16,381 bases of DNA from FLUQ01 sp031551515 (GCA_031551515.1 JAVBNL010000063.1:1-16381); one strand, 5' to 3'; positions 1 through 7,093 are shown, counted from the first letter of the stretch. Made by a program: numbers and translations. Notes: generated by a model not told the origin, from the sequence alone.

Positions 1-19
1 TTTTACTGCGCGGCTATAA

Positions 20-119
20 TACTTCTGGGGGGCTTCCCCAAAAAATGGCGGACATCCCCCCTATACCGGGGGTCTGGGGGGCCACGCCCCCTCCCGGGGA
101 GCGGGGCTGCGCCCCGCTC
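20..119. repeat. Cluster of GC-rich palindromes downstream of rplT
   Basis: At least three short hairpins are packed together. GAGCGGGGC (99-107) pairs perfectly with GCCCCGCTC (111-119) around a 3-base loop. GGGGGC (77-82) pairs with GCCCCC (86-91). TGGGG (26-30) pairs with CCCCA (36-40). A further C-run/G-run pair lies at 57-72. None is followed by a proper U-run when read in the direction of the rplT operon, so this is not a textbook intrinsic terminator. It may still end transcription, or it may be a dispersed extragenic palindromic element of the kind common in GC-rich Desulfovibrio-like genomes. That second reading is inference. Confidence 0.6.
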
Positions 120-145
120 TCGTCAAATGGCTTCAACAAAAGAAA

Positions 146-499
146 TTAGGAAAGTTTGGACTTGGCGAGTTCCGCCAACTTGGCGAAATCGTCCTTGGCG
201 CGCACGGCGAGGTCGGCCAGAACCTTGCGGTCCAGGCCCACTTCGGCCAGAGCCAGGCCGTTCATGAAGCGGCTGTAAGACATGCCGTGTTCGCGGGCGG
301 CGGCGTTGATGCGCATGATCCACAACGCGCGGAAATCGCGTTTTTTCTCTTTGCGGCCGACGAACGAATAGGCCAGAGCGGTTTCAACGGCTTCGCGGGC
401 TGTGCGATACAAAACGCTGCGGCCGCCGCGATAGCCTTTGGCCATATCCAGATATTTTTTGTGGCGTCTGTGAGCCGCCATCCCTCTCTTTACGCGCAT
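146..499 (-). CDS. rplT: 50S ribosomal protein L20
   Basis: This encodes the 117-residue large-subunit protein L20, which binds 23S rRNA early in 50S assembly. The N-terminus (MRVKRGMAAHRRHKKYLDMA, then KGYRGGR) is the typical basic L20 extension. The globular part carries the usual RDFRALWIMRINAAAREHGMSYSRFMNGL block. Length is normal for the family. The start is an ATG with AAGGAGG seven bases upstream. It is the last visible gene of thrS-infC-rpmI-rplT, the conserved bacterial order. In several bacteria L20 also represses translation of its own operon by binding mRNA, and the hairpin just upstream (516-548) is a candidate site for that. pheS and pheT, which often follow, would lie beyond the left edge and cannot be seen. 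Confidence 0.97.
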   Translation of the reverse strand: MRVKRGMAAHRRHKKYLDMAKGYRGGRSVLYRTAREAVETALAYSFVGRKEKKRDFRALWIMRINAAAREHGMSYSRFMNGLALAEVGLDRKVLADLAVRAKDDFAKLAELAKSKLS

Positions 500-515
500 A
501 ATACGCCTCCTTCAT

Positions 516-548
516 CATTCCGCGAGGCGGAGAGTTGCCAGCGGAATG
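516..548 (-). promoter_or_regulatory. Hairpin in the rpmI-rplT spacer
   Basis: CATTCCGC (516-523) and GCGGAATG (541-548) form a perfect 8-bp inverted repeat. Inside the loop, GGC (526-528) can pair with GCC (537-539). On the transcript the stem ends only a few bases before the AAGGAGG of rplT, so it is placed to affect L20 translation or to bind L20. There is no U-run, so it is not a terminator. The regulatory role is inference. Confidence 0.45.
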
Positions 549-589
549 GTAACGAACCCGCAGCAACAGCGCAGGCTCAAAAAAATTTG

Positions 590-787
590 TTACGCGTACG
601 GCAGCATGCGCCGCACGGCTTTTTCGTTGGCGGAGTCGACAATGGCGCTCTGCCCCAGGCGCATTTTGCGCTTGGCGTCTTTCTTGGTCAGAATGTGGCG
701 CAGGTTCTGCTTGCGCCGTTTGAACTTGCCGCTGCCGGTCACGTCAAAACGTTTGGCGGCGGAGCGTTTGGTCTTTATTTTCGGCAT
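590..787 (-). CDS. rpmI: 50S ribosomal protein L35
   Basis: This encodes a 65-residue, very basic protein beginning MPKIKTKRSAAKRFDVTGSG and continuing with KFKRRKQNLRHILTKKDAKRK, which is the L35 signature. It is a small structural protein of the 50S subunit. I use the ATG at 785-787 because AAGGAG lies just upstream and all L35 proteins start at this MPKxKT motif. An in-frame ATG 18 codons further upstream has no support. The gene lies between infC (87-base gap) and rplT (90-base gap), the standard order, and is expected to be co-transcribed with both. Confidence 0.97.
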   Translation of the reverse strand: MPKIKTKRSAAKRFDVTGSGKFKRRKQNLRHILTKKDAKRKMRLGQSAIVDSANEKAVRRMLPYA

Positions 788-816
788 GTTAGGCTCCTTG
801 CTCCAACACAAAGTAT

Positions 817-832
817 CCCTTCTTTCGAAGGG
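817..832 (-). other. Small hairpin in the infC-rpmI spacer
   Basis: CCCTTC (817-822) pairs with GAAGGG (827-832) around a TTTC loop. On the transcript it lies about 30 bases before the rpmI start. There is no U-run in the operon direction. It could be an mRNA stability or translation-control element, but nothing in the sequence decides this. Confidence 0.4.
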
Positions 833-875
833 AAGGGGCATAATGCGCTAAACGCGCGGCAAAGGCAAGCGAAAG

Positions 876-1427
876 TTATTTTTTCGGCAGCGGCGCAAGC
901 AGCATATGCAACGTGCGGCCTTCGGCCCGCGCTTCCTGCTCCATCTTGCCTATATCTTTCGTATCTTCGAGAACCCGGTCCAGCATGGTCTGCCCGCGGT
1001 CTTTATGCACGATTTCCCGGCCCCGGAAAAAGATGGTCACCTTGCACCGGTCGCCGTCTTCAAGAAAGCGGCGGATATGGTTGACCTTGGTCTGGTAATC
1101 GTGCTCGTCCGTTTTGGGGCGCAGCTTGATTTCTTTGATCTGGATGACGGTCTGCCGTTTTTTGGCTTCTTGTTTCTTTTTCTGCGTCTCGTACTTGAAC
1201 TTGCCGTAATCCATGATCCGGCAGACAGGGGGATCGGCCGTGGCCGCCACTTCTACCAGATCCATGCCCGCTTCGCGGGCTGCCGCGATAGCTTCGTTGC
1301 GGCCGAGTATGCCGAGTTGCTCGCCTTCAGCGCCGATCACGCGAACTTCGCGGGCTCTGATCTGCTCGTTGCGGCGGACCAGGTCTTGCGGTTCGGGGCG
1401 GCGGGGCCTGACGTTAGGAGAAGCGAT
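876..1427 (-). CDS. infC: Translation initiation factor IF-3, probable AUC start
   Basis: IF-3 binds the 30S subunit, keeps it apart from 50S and checks start-codon fidelity. The protein has the N-domain (VRRNEQIRAREVRVI through DYGKFKYE), a lysine-rich linker, and the C-domain (IQIKEIKLRPKTDEHDYQTK through FFRGREIVHKDRG). There is no well-placed in-frame ATG, GTG or TTG. The strong AAGGAGG at 1436-1442 is 8 bases from an in-frame ATC (1425-1427), giving 183 residues, a normal IF-3 length. Non-AUG AUN starts are known for infC (AUU in E. coli) and underlie its autoregulation. Upstream in-frame ATGs at 1457 and 1490 lie inside thrS without a ribosome-binding site. The gene overlaps the thrS end by 14 bases. 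The product is certain; the AUC start is a strong inference. Confidence 0.95.
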   Translation of the reverse strand: MASPNVRPRRPEPQDLVRRNEQIRAREVRVIGAEGEQLGILGRNEAIAAAREAGMDLVEVAATADPPVCRIMDYGKFKYETQKKKQEAKKRQTVIQIKEIKLRPKTDEHDYQTKVNHIRRFLEDGDRCKVTIFFRGREIVHKDRGQTMLDRVLEDTKDIGKMEQEARAEGRTLHMLLAPLPKK

Positions 1428-3366
1428 AGCGCATGCCTCCTTGTTTAAAGGGTTCATCCGAGTCTTCGAGGATAAGGCGGATTGCCTCATCCAGCGGCTT
1501 CAGCCCCAGGCTTTCGCCGTTACGCAGGCGCACGTTGACGCCGCGTTCTTCAACTTCCTTATCTCCTATGACCAGGATATAGGGAATTTTTTCCACTTGA
1601 GCCGAGCGGACTTTGTAGCCCAGCTTTTCATTGCGCAAATCCGCTTCCGCGCGCAGCCCTGCGGCTTTGAGAGCGGCCAGGGCCTCGTTTGCAAAGGCGT
1701 CTTGCGCTTCGGTCACGGTGACGATTCTGGCCTGCACGGGGGCCAGCCAGGTGGGGAAAGCCCCGGCACAGTGCTCAATCAGAATGCCGACAAAGCGTTC
1801 CAGCGAGCCCAGAATGGCCCGGTGGACCATCACGGGCCGGTGACGCTCTCCATCCTGTCCGATATATACCAGATCAAAGCGCTCCGGCAAGGTGAAATCC
1901 ACTTGAATGGTTGAACATTGCCATTCGCGTTCCAGGCTGTCGGTGACCTTGACGTCGATTTTCGGGCCGTAAAAAGCGCCGTCGCCTTCGTTGATGGTAT
2001 AGGGAAGGCCCGCGTGCTCCATGGCCAGGCGCAGCGCGTCCGTCGCTTTTTCCCACGCTTCGTCAGAGCCGATGGATTTGGCCGGGCGGGTGGAAAGCAC
2101 CATCTTGTAATTGAAGCCGAACAGGCTGAACAGGTCGCGCACCAGCGTGATGATGCCCAGTATTTCGTCTTCCAACTGGTCGGGGCGGCAGATGACGTGA
2201 GCGTCGTCTTGCGTGAACTGGCGTACGCGCAAGAGGCCGTGCATGACGCCGCTCTTTTCGTGGCGATGCACGACGCCCAGCTCGAAAAAGCGCACGGGCA
2301 TCTCGCGGTAGCTGCGTAAGGACTCGCCGTAAATAAGCATGTGGCCGATGCAGTTCATGGGCTTGATGCCGTACACGTCGCCTTCGATATCCGCGAAATA
2401 CATGTTTTCACGGTAGTTGGCATAGTGGCCGGATTTTTCCCACAGTTCGCGCCGCAGCATCTGCGGGCCCTGCACCATCTGATAGCCGCGCTTCAAATGC
2501 TCTTTGCGCAGGAAATCTTCAAGAATGGCGCGCACCAGCATGCCTTTGGGGTGCCAGAAGACCATGCCCGGGGCGGTGTCTTCGTGAAAGCCGAAAAGGT
2601 TCAGCTCTTTTCCCAGCTTGCGGTGGTCGCGGCGCTTGGCTTCTTCCAACTGGTGCAGGTACTTGTCCAGGCTGGTTTTGTCGGCAAAAGCGGTGCCGTA
2701 AATGCGCGAGAGCATGCGGTTCTTTTCATCCCCGCGCCAGTAGGCCCCGGCAACGGAAAGCAGCTTGAACGCGCGCACGAACCCGGTGTGCGGCAGGTGC
2801 GGCCCCCGGCACAGGTCCACGAATTCGCCGATGGTATAAAGCGAAACCGTGGCCACATCCGCAGGCAGGTCGTTGATCAGCTCCACCTTGTACGGTTCGC
2901 CCATTTTCTGGAACAGGGCCACAGCTTCCGCGCGGGACATGTCCCGCCGGGTGTAAGGCTGCTCTTCGGCGGCGATCTTGGCCATTTCCGCCTCAATGGC
3001 GGGAAAATCTTCGGGGGTGAAGGGCTTTTCCACGTCAAAGTCGTAGTAAAAGCCGTTATCGATGGCCGGGCCGATGGTGACTTTCGTTTTGGGGAAAAGG
3101 CGCAGCACCGCCTCCGCCAGCACGTGGGCGGCGGAATGGCGGATCAGCTCCAGCCCTTCGGCGTCGTCGATGGTGACAGGGGCGAGTTCTGTCGTGCCCG
3201 CGGGCACAGGGGCGGAAAGGTCCAGCAGGGCGGAGCCGTTGGTGTTGCCCGCGCGGGCGGCCACGGTGGCCTTGAACCGTTTGCCCGAAAGGGCGGCTTT
3301 GAGCGCCTCGCCGCAGGATGCGCCGGGGGCGACGTCTTTTGTTTCGCCGCAGATCTGCACGTTCAC
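1414..3366 (-). CDS. thrS: Threonyl-tRNA synthetase
   Basis: This is a class II synthetase of 650 residues that charges tRNA-Thr and edits Ser-tRNA-Thr. The TGS domain is at about 1-62. The editing domain carries HxxxH (H77, H81) and CRGPH (C186, H190). The catalytic core contains the motif 2 region around residues 365-382 and the motif 3 region HRAILGSLERF. Expected zinc ligands are C339, H390 and H515. The anticodon-binding domain runs from about 545 to the end. I choose the GTG at 3364-3366 because AAGGAG lies 6 bases upstream. The reading frame stays open further upstream but there it runs through a terminator and a tRNA. The usual NCPGH around the zinc Cys reads NCIGH here. It is first in the thrS-infC-rpmI-rplT operon. 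Confidence 0.96.
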   Translation of the reverse strand: MNVQICGETKDVAPGASCGEALKAALSGKRFKATVAARAGNTNGSALLDLSAPVPAGTTELAPVTIDDAEGLELIRHSAAHVLAEAVLRLFPKTKVTIGPAIDNGFYYDFDVEKPFTPEDFPAIEAEMAKIAAEEQPYTRRDMSRAEAVALFQKMGEPYKVELINDLPADVATVSLYTIGEFVDLCRGPHLPHTGFVRAFKLLSVAGAYWRGDEKNRMLSRIYGTAFADKTSLDKYLHQLEEAKRRDHRKLGKELNLFGFHEDTAPGMVFWHPKGMLVRAILEDFLRKEHLKRGYQMVQGPQMLRRELWEKSGHYANYRENMYFADIEGDVYGIKPMNCIGHMLIYGESLRSYREMPVRFFELGVVHRHEKSGVMHGLLRVRQFTQDDAHVICRPDQLEDEILGIITLVRDLFSLFGFNYKMVLSTRPAKSIGSDEAWEKATDALRLAMEHAGLPYTINEGDGAFYGPKIDVKVTDSLEREWQCSTIQVDFTLPERFDLVYIGQDGERHRPVMVHRAILGSLERFVGILIEHCAGAFPTWLAPVQARIVTVTEAQDAFANEALAALKAAGLRAEADLRNEKLGYKVRSAQVEKIPYILVIGDKEVEERGVNVRLRNGESLGLKPLDEAIRLILEDSDEPFKQGGMRYRFS

Positions 3367-3427
3367 GACAGTCTCCTTCTGCGCCGGGCCGAATCGAATG
3401 TATCCCGGGCATATTACGCAATAAAAG

Positions 3428-3449
3428 AAAGGGAGGCGAACCTCCCTTT
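3428..3449 (-). terminator. Intrinsic terminator after tRNA-Val
   Basis: AAAGGGAGG (3428-3436) pairs with CCTCCCTTT (3441-3449) around a CGAA loop. On the minus strand the stem is followed by a T-rich tract (TTTCTTTTATT), so it can end the tRNA transcript before thrS. The plus side also has a strong T-run (TTTTTTTG then TTTTTT), so the element would work in both directions. thrS may therefore need its own promoter in the roughly 60 bases that follow. I see only weak candidates there. Confidence 0.8.
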
Positions 3450-3461
3450 TTTTGTTTTTTC

Positions 3462-3536
3462 TGGTAGGCACGAGCAGCTTTGAACTGCTGACCCCTTCCG
3501 TGTCAAGGAAGTGCTCTACCCCTGAGCTACGCGCCT
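3462..3536 (-). tRNA. tRNA-Val (anticodon GAC)
   Basis: The 75-base minus-strand sequence folds as a full cloverleaf. The acceptor is AGGCGCG/CGTGCCT with one G-U pair. The D stem is GCTC/GAGC. The anticodon stem CTTCC/GGAAG closes the loop TTGACAC with anticodon GAC. The T stem AGCAG/CTGCT closes loop TTCAAAG. Discriminator A and an encoded CCA end are present. Anticodon GAC reads GUC and GUU valine codons. The last base of the T loop is G rather than the usual pyrimidine, a small oddity. It is transcribed toward thrS and separated from it by a terminator. Confidence 0.95.
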
Positions 3537-3559
3537 ACGCTCATGAGGCAAGACGGATC

Positions 3560-3588
3560 TGTTAGCGCTTTTCGCCGGGCCCCGTCAA
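3560..3588 (-). promoter_or_regulatory. Candidate promoter of tRNA-Val
   Basis: On the minus strand TTGACG (3583-3588) is followed after 17 bases by CTAACA (3560-3565), about 24 bases before the tRNA 5' end. The -35 is good and the -10 is weak. A second TTGACA lies further upstream near 3650 but has no convincing -10. Confidence 0.4.
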
Positions 3589-3705
3589 GGGGTTTTTATG
3601 TTTTCCGCCGCATGGATGCAACTTTTTCAGAATTTTTTGGATACATTTTCCTGTCAACGCTTATGTGTATTGGCATGGCCATAATTTTTACCGGCCGGAG
3701 GAGTT

Positions 3706-5520
3706 ATGAATGCGCTAACGTTAGTTTTCGTAGGGTTATGTGTTTTTGCGATAGCCTATCGCTTTTACGGGCTGTTTCTGGCCCGCAACATGCTGCATAT
3801 CGACGACGCCAGAGCGACCCCCGCGGTGCGCTTTGCCGACGGGCACGATTATGTGGCGACAAACGAATACGTGCTGTTCGGGCACCACTTTGCGGCCATT
3901 GCGGCCGCAGGCCCCTTGCTGGGGCCGGTTTTGGCGGCGCAATTCGGCTATATGCCGGGCGCGCTGTGGATTCTTTTCGGCTGTGTTCTGGGCGGGGGAG
4001 TGCACGACATGGTCGTTCTTTTCGCCTCCGTGCGGCATAAGGGCATGTCGCTCGCGACCATAGCGGAGAAAGAAATCGGCAAGGTCACAGGGCATGTGGC
4101 GGCCTGGGCCGTGCTGTTCATTCTGATTCTGACCCTGGCGGGCCTTTCCATCGCCGTGGTCAACGCCATGCACGACAGCCCCTGGGCGACCTTCACCGTC
4201 TTCATCACCATGCCCATCGCCATTGTCATGGGCTTGTACATGCGGTACTGGCGGCCCGGCGACGTGACCGGGGCCAGCGTTCTGGGCGTGGTCCTGCTGT
4301 TTCTGGGCGTGGTTTGCGGCCCCTTCATCGTGGATCACCCTCTTCTGAAGAACCTGTTTGACTGGAGCCGCGAAGAAATCGCGCTCATCATCATCGGTTA
4401 CGGTTTCGTGGCCTCCATTTTGCCGGTCTGGCTGCTGCTGGCTCCCAGGGACTATCTTTCAACCTACCTGAAAATGGGCACCATTTTATGCCTGGCTCTC
4501 GGCATCGCCTTTGTGCGGCCCGAACTGCGCATGGAAGCCTTCACCCGCTTCTGCGCGGGCGGCGGCCCGGTCATCGCCGGCCCTGTTCTGCCGTTCATCT
4601 TCATCACCATCGCCTGCGGGGCCATTTCGGGTTTTCACGCCATCATCGCTACCGGCACCACGCCCAAGATGATCGGCGCGGAACATGAAATACCCTTTGT
4701 GGGTTACGGCGCCATGATCGCCGAAGGCTTCGTGGCCATCATGGCCCTGATTTCCGCCTGCGTGCTGGTTCCCGCGGACTATTACGCCATCAACTCCACG
4801 GCGCAGGCTTTTTCCGCCCTGCACATGCAGGTCAAAGAATTGCCCGCGCTGATGAACGCTGTGCAAGAAAACGTCATGCATCGCCCGGGCGGCGCGGTAT
4901 CGCTGGCCGTGGGCATGGCGCATGTGTTTTCCTCCATTCCGTTCATGAAGGGCTTGATGTCCTATTGGTACCATTTCGCCATCATGTTCGAAGCGGTCTT
5001 CGTGCTGACGGCCGTTGACGCGGGCACCAGGGTTGGGCGCTTCTTCTTGCAGGAACTGGCCGCCAAGGCCTGGCCGCGCTTCGGCGACAAGGAATGGCAG
5101 CCCGGCGTGATAATCACCAGCGCCGTTTTCACCGCCACCTGGGGCTATCTGCTGTATACCGGCAACATCGCCAGCATTTGGCCGCTGTTCGGCATGAGCA
5201 ACCAGCTGCTGGCCGCCTGCGGCCTGATCGTGGTCACCACCATGCTCATTCGCCTGGGCAGGGCGCGTTATATCTGGTCAACAGCCATTCCCGGCCTGTT
5301 CATGGCCTGCGTGACCTTCTGGGCCGGGTATTTGCAGGTTACCGGCGTGTATCTGCCGCAGAAGGAATACATGCTGGCCGTCTTCGCGGTGATCGTGATG
5401 GCGCTGATGTTCATCGTCTTTGTGGGCGCGCTGACGCGCTGGGTTGAACTGTTGCGCATGCACACGCCGCTTGTTGACGACGAATATGGCGAGCACGTTC
5501 TGGTCAAGGTTGAAGAATAG
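3706..5520 (+). CDS. cstA: Carbon starvation protein CstA family transporter
   Basis: This is a 604-residue inner-membrane protein with about 15 or more hydrophobic segments. Family signatures include GHHFAAIAAAGPLLGP (59-74), GGGVHDMVV (97-104), LAPRDYLSTYLKMG (246-258), GAISGFHA (305-312), PADYYAIN (356-363) and FGMSNQLLA (495-503). CstA proteins are linked to uptake of peptides or pyruvate when carbon is limiting; the substrate here cannot be read from sequence. At 604 residues it is shorter than E. coli CstA (about 700). GGAGGAG sits just ahead of the ATG, a rather short spacing. It is a single-gene unit: the upstream tRNA is divergent and the downstream gene convergent, with a strong terminator between. 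I see no clear promoter or CRP-like site in the roughly 170 bases upstream. Confidence 0.93.
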   Translation: MNALTLVFVGLCVFAIAYRFYGLFLARNMLHIDDARATPAVRFADGHDYVATNEYVLFGHHFAAIAAAGPLLGPVLAAQFGYMPGALWILFGCVLGGGVHDMVVLFASVRHKGMSLATIAEKEIGKVTGHVAAWAVLFILILTLAGLSIAVVNAMHDSPWATFTVFITMPIAIVMGLYMRYWRPGDVTGASVLGVVLLFLGVVCGPFIVDHPLLKNLFDWSREEIALIIIGYGFVASILPVWLLLAPRDYLSTYLKMGTILCLALGIAFVRPELRMEAFTRFCAGGGPVIAGPVLPFIFITIACGAISGFHAIIATGTTPKMIGAEHEIPFVGYGAMIAEGFVAIMALISACVLVPADYYAINSTAQAFSALHMQVKELPALMNAVQENVMHRPGGAVSLAVGMAHVFSSIPFMKGLMSYWYHFAIMFEAVFVLTAVDAGTRVGRFFLQELAAKAWPRFGDKEWQPGVIITSAVFTATWGYLLYTGNIASIWPLFGMSNQLLAACGLIVVTTMLIRLGRARYIWSTAIPGLFMACVTFWAGYLQVTGVYLPQKEYMLAVFAVIVMALMFIVFVGALTRWVELLRMHTPLVDDEYGEHVLVKVEE

Positions 5521-5534
5521 CCGCGTTTTCGCGG
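5521..5534 (+). other. Small hairpin directly after the cstA stop
   Basis: CCGCG (5521-5525) pairs with CGCGG (5530-5534) around a TTTT loop, starting at the first base after the stop codon. It lies a few bases before the main terminator and could protect the mRNA 3' end. There is no U-run of its own. Confidence 0.4.
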
Positions 5535-5539
5535 ATACT

Positions 5540-5569
5540 AAAGAAGGGGGCCTTGCGGTCCCCTTCTTT
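5540..5569. terminator. Bidirectional terminator shared by cstA and the dipeptidase gene
   Basis: AAAGAAGGGG (5540-5549) pairs perfectly with CCCCTTCTTT (5560-5569). The pairing continues inward (G-U, C-G, C-G) to a TTGC tetraloop, giving about 13 bp. TTTT runs at the plus side and a T-rich stretch on the minus side make it usable both ways. The last base of the stem is also the last base of the dipeptidase stop codon, so the convergent genes share it without spare sequence. Confidence 0.85.
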
Positions 5570-7071
5570 TATGCTTTTTCCTGCCCGATGCGTTTGAGCG
5601 CTTCCTTGAGCAGCGCCCAGGTCCGTCCGGCGGAGGCGATGCCCAGCGATTCTTCCGGCGTGTGCGCGCCGCGCTGGTCGGGCCCGAACGAGATGATGTC
5701 CACGGCTTTACCCGCCGCGCGCAGCTTTTCGAAAAAGATGCCGCATTCAAGCCCGGCGTGAATGCCTTTCACTCCAGCCTCTTTACCGAAGAGCGCCTTG
5801 TACGCCGCTTTGAAGGTCTCGCGCAGGGGGGATTCGGCCGCGTATTCCCAGGCCGGGCTGTCGCTGCCGTAGGTGAGGGCCGCGCCGGCGGCCCGCGCCA
5901 CAGCCTCCAGCTGCGAGCAGATAAATTCCTTTTTGCTGGCGATGGAGCTTCTGGTGAAGCATGAAAAGATCACGGCGCCATCTTTCGTTTCCATCATGGC
6001 GAAGTTGTTGGAACTTTCCACAAGAGTCTGGTCCGCCCTGTGCAGATCCATGGCTTCCACGCCGTGGGGCAGCAGGGTCATTATCAAGAGGGCTTTGTCT
6101 CTGGTTTCTTTGGTGAATAGCGCATCCGCCTTTTCCGCCGCCTCAAGGGTCAGGCGCAGGCCCGCGCCGTCTGACGCGGCCAGTTCTTTGGCAAACGCGG
6201 CCTGCAGCCCTTCCAGGTCTTTTTGCAGGCTCATCTGGTCGGCATTGGTGCAGATCAGGGCGGAGCTTTCAGCGGGAATGGCGTTGGTGGCGACGCCGCC
6301 GCTCAATTTCGCCAGGTGCAGGTCGTATTTTTTGACCAGAGCGGCCAGCGCGCGGCCCAGCAGACGGTTGGAGTTGCCGCGCTGCTTGTCTATCTCGATG
6401 CCGGAGTGCCCGCCCGCAAGGCCCTTGACGCCGAGCGTGAAAAAATGGAACCCGTCGCCGCCGGACAGAGGCGCCAGGGCGGCGAAAGGGGTGGTCTCAA
6501 GCGGCAGGGTAAGGCGGCTTCTGCGGGAGCCCGCGCAACTGGCGCAAAAGACTCCCTCTTTTTCCGTGTCGATATTGATGAAATAGCGGCCGGTAAGATT
6601 TGATACGTTAAAAGCGGCCGCGCCGCCCATGCCGGTTTCTTCTTCCGTGGTCAGAACGCATTCCAGCGGGGGGTGGGGGATGTCTTTGGAATCGAGCAGG
6701 GCCAGAATATAGGCGATGGCGATGCCGTTATCCGCGCCCAGGGTGGTGCGGTCGGCCGTGAGCGCGTCGCCTTCGACCTTGAGGGCGATGGGCCGGTTCG
6801 CGAAATCAAAGGCGTGCCCGGCCGCGCTGACCTGGACCATGTCCAGGTGCCCTTGCAAAATGACGGCGGGCGCGCCTTCCATACCTTTGGTCGCGGGTTT
6901 TTTGACCAGCACGTTGCTTTTGGCGTCTTGCACGGCAAAGAGGCCGCGCTTGGCCGCAAAGGCCATGATATAGTCGCTTATCTGCTTCTCTCGGCCCGAT
7001 CCTCTGGGAATTTCGGCAATGGCCGCGAAATGGCCGAAACACTCTTTGGGTTCCAGGTCATGTATGTTCAT
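5569..7071 (-). CDS. pepD: Aminoacyl-histidine dipeptidase (PepD-type, M20 family)
   Basis: This is a 500-residue cytosolic metallopeptidase that splits Xaa-His and other dipeptides using two metal ions. The expected M20 residues are present in order: H75-L-D77 in LQGHLDMV, D114 in LGADNG, the EEE at 143-145 (general base and metal ligand), D168 in INIDTE, and H470 in GPDQRGAHTPEE. The lid region includes GHSGIEIDKQRGNSN (221-235), typical of PepD. Length matches bacterial PepD (about 485-500). The ATG is preceded by GGAGG at 7-base spacing and by a promoter at 7094-7122. The gene is transcribed alone, convergent with cstA. It would supply free amino acids from scavenged peptides; a functional link with CstA is inference. 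Confidence 0.93.
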   Translation of the reverse strand: MNIHDLEPKECFGHFAAIAEIPRGSGREKQISDYIMAFAAKRGLFAVQDAKSNVLVKKPATKGMEGAPAVILQGHLDMVQVSAAGHAFDFANRPIALKVEGDALTADRTTLGADNGIAIAYILALLDSKDIPHPPLECVLTTEEETGMGGAAAFNVSNLTGRYFINIDTEKEGVFCASCAGSRRSRLTLPLETTPFAALAPLSGGDGFHFFTLGVKGLAGGHSGIEIDKQRGNSNRLLGRALAALVKKYDLHLAKLSGGVATNAIPAESSALICTNADQMSLQKDLEGLQAAFAKELAASDGAGLRLTLEAAEKADALFTKETRDKALLIMTLLPHGVEAMDLHRADQTLVESSNNFAMMETKDGAVIFSCFTRSSIASKKEFICSQLEAVARAAGAALTYGSDSPAWEYAAESPLRETFKAAYKALFGKEAGVKGIHAGLECGIFFEKLRAAGKAVDIISFGPDQRGAHTPEESLGIASAGRTWALLKEALKRIGQEKA

Positions 7072-7093
7072 GCGCGTACCTCCGCAGTCTCAT

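Noticed and set aside
788..841. 18-codon upstream extension of rpmI
   Set aside because: The extension has no ribosome-binding site and runs through the 817-832 hairpin; L35 proteins begin at MPKxKT.
3367..3471. N-terminal extension of thrS to an ATG at 3471
   Set aside because: The extension would translate through a terminator and the 3' end of tRNA-Val; the GTG at 3366 has a good ribosome-binding site and gives a normal ThrRS.
2341..3483. 380-codon open frame on the plus strand opposite thrS
   Set aside because: It mirrors the thrS codon pattern in GC-rich DNA, its protein has no recognisable domain, and thrS is certain. Long open frames opposite tyrS (12945-14165) and the ntrX-like gene (11452-12591) are dismissed for the same reason.
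3671..3690. Possible sigma-54 promoter (TGGCAT...) ahead of cstA
   Set aside because: The GC at the -12 position is missing, so the essential pattern is not met despite an NtrX-type activator elsewhere in the window.
3715..3724. Palindrome CTAACGTTAG at the cstA start, with TAACGTTA also at 15232-15239
   Set aside because: Only two copies in different contexts, one inside codons 4-7 of cstA; best taken as chance.
3543..4040. 165-codon plus-strand open frame overlapping the cstA start
   Set aside because: It overlaps cstA out of frame, has no ribosome-binding site and turns Arg/Gly-rich where cstA begins.
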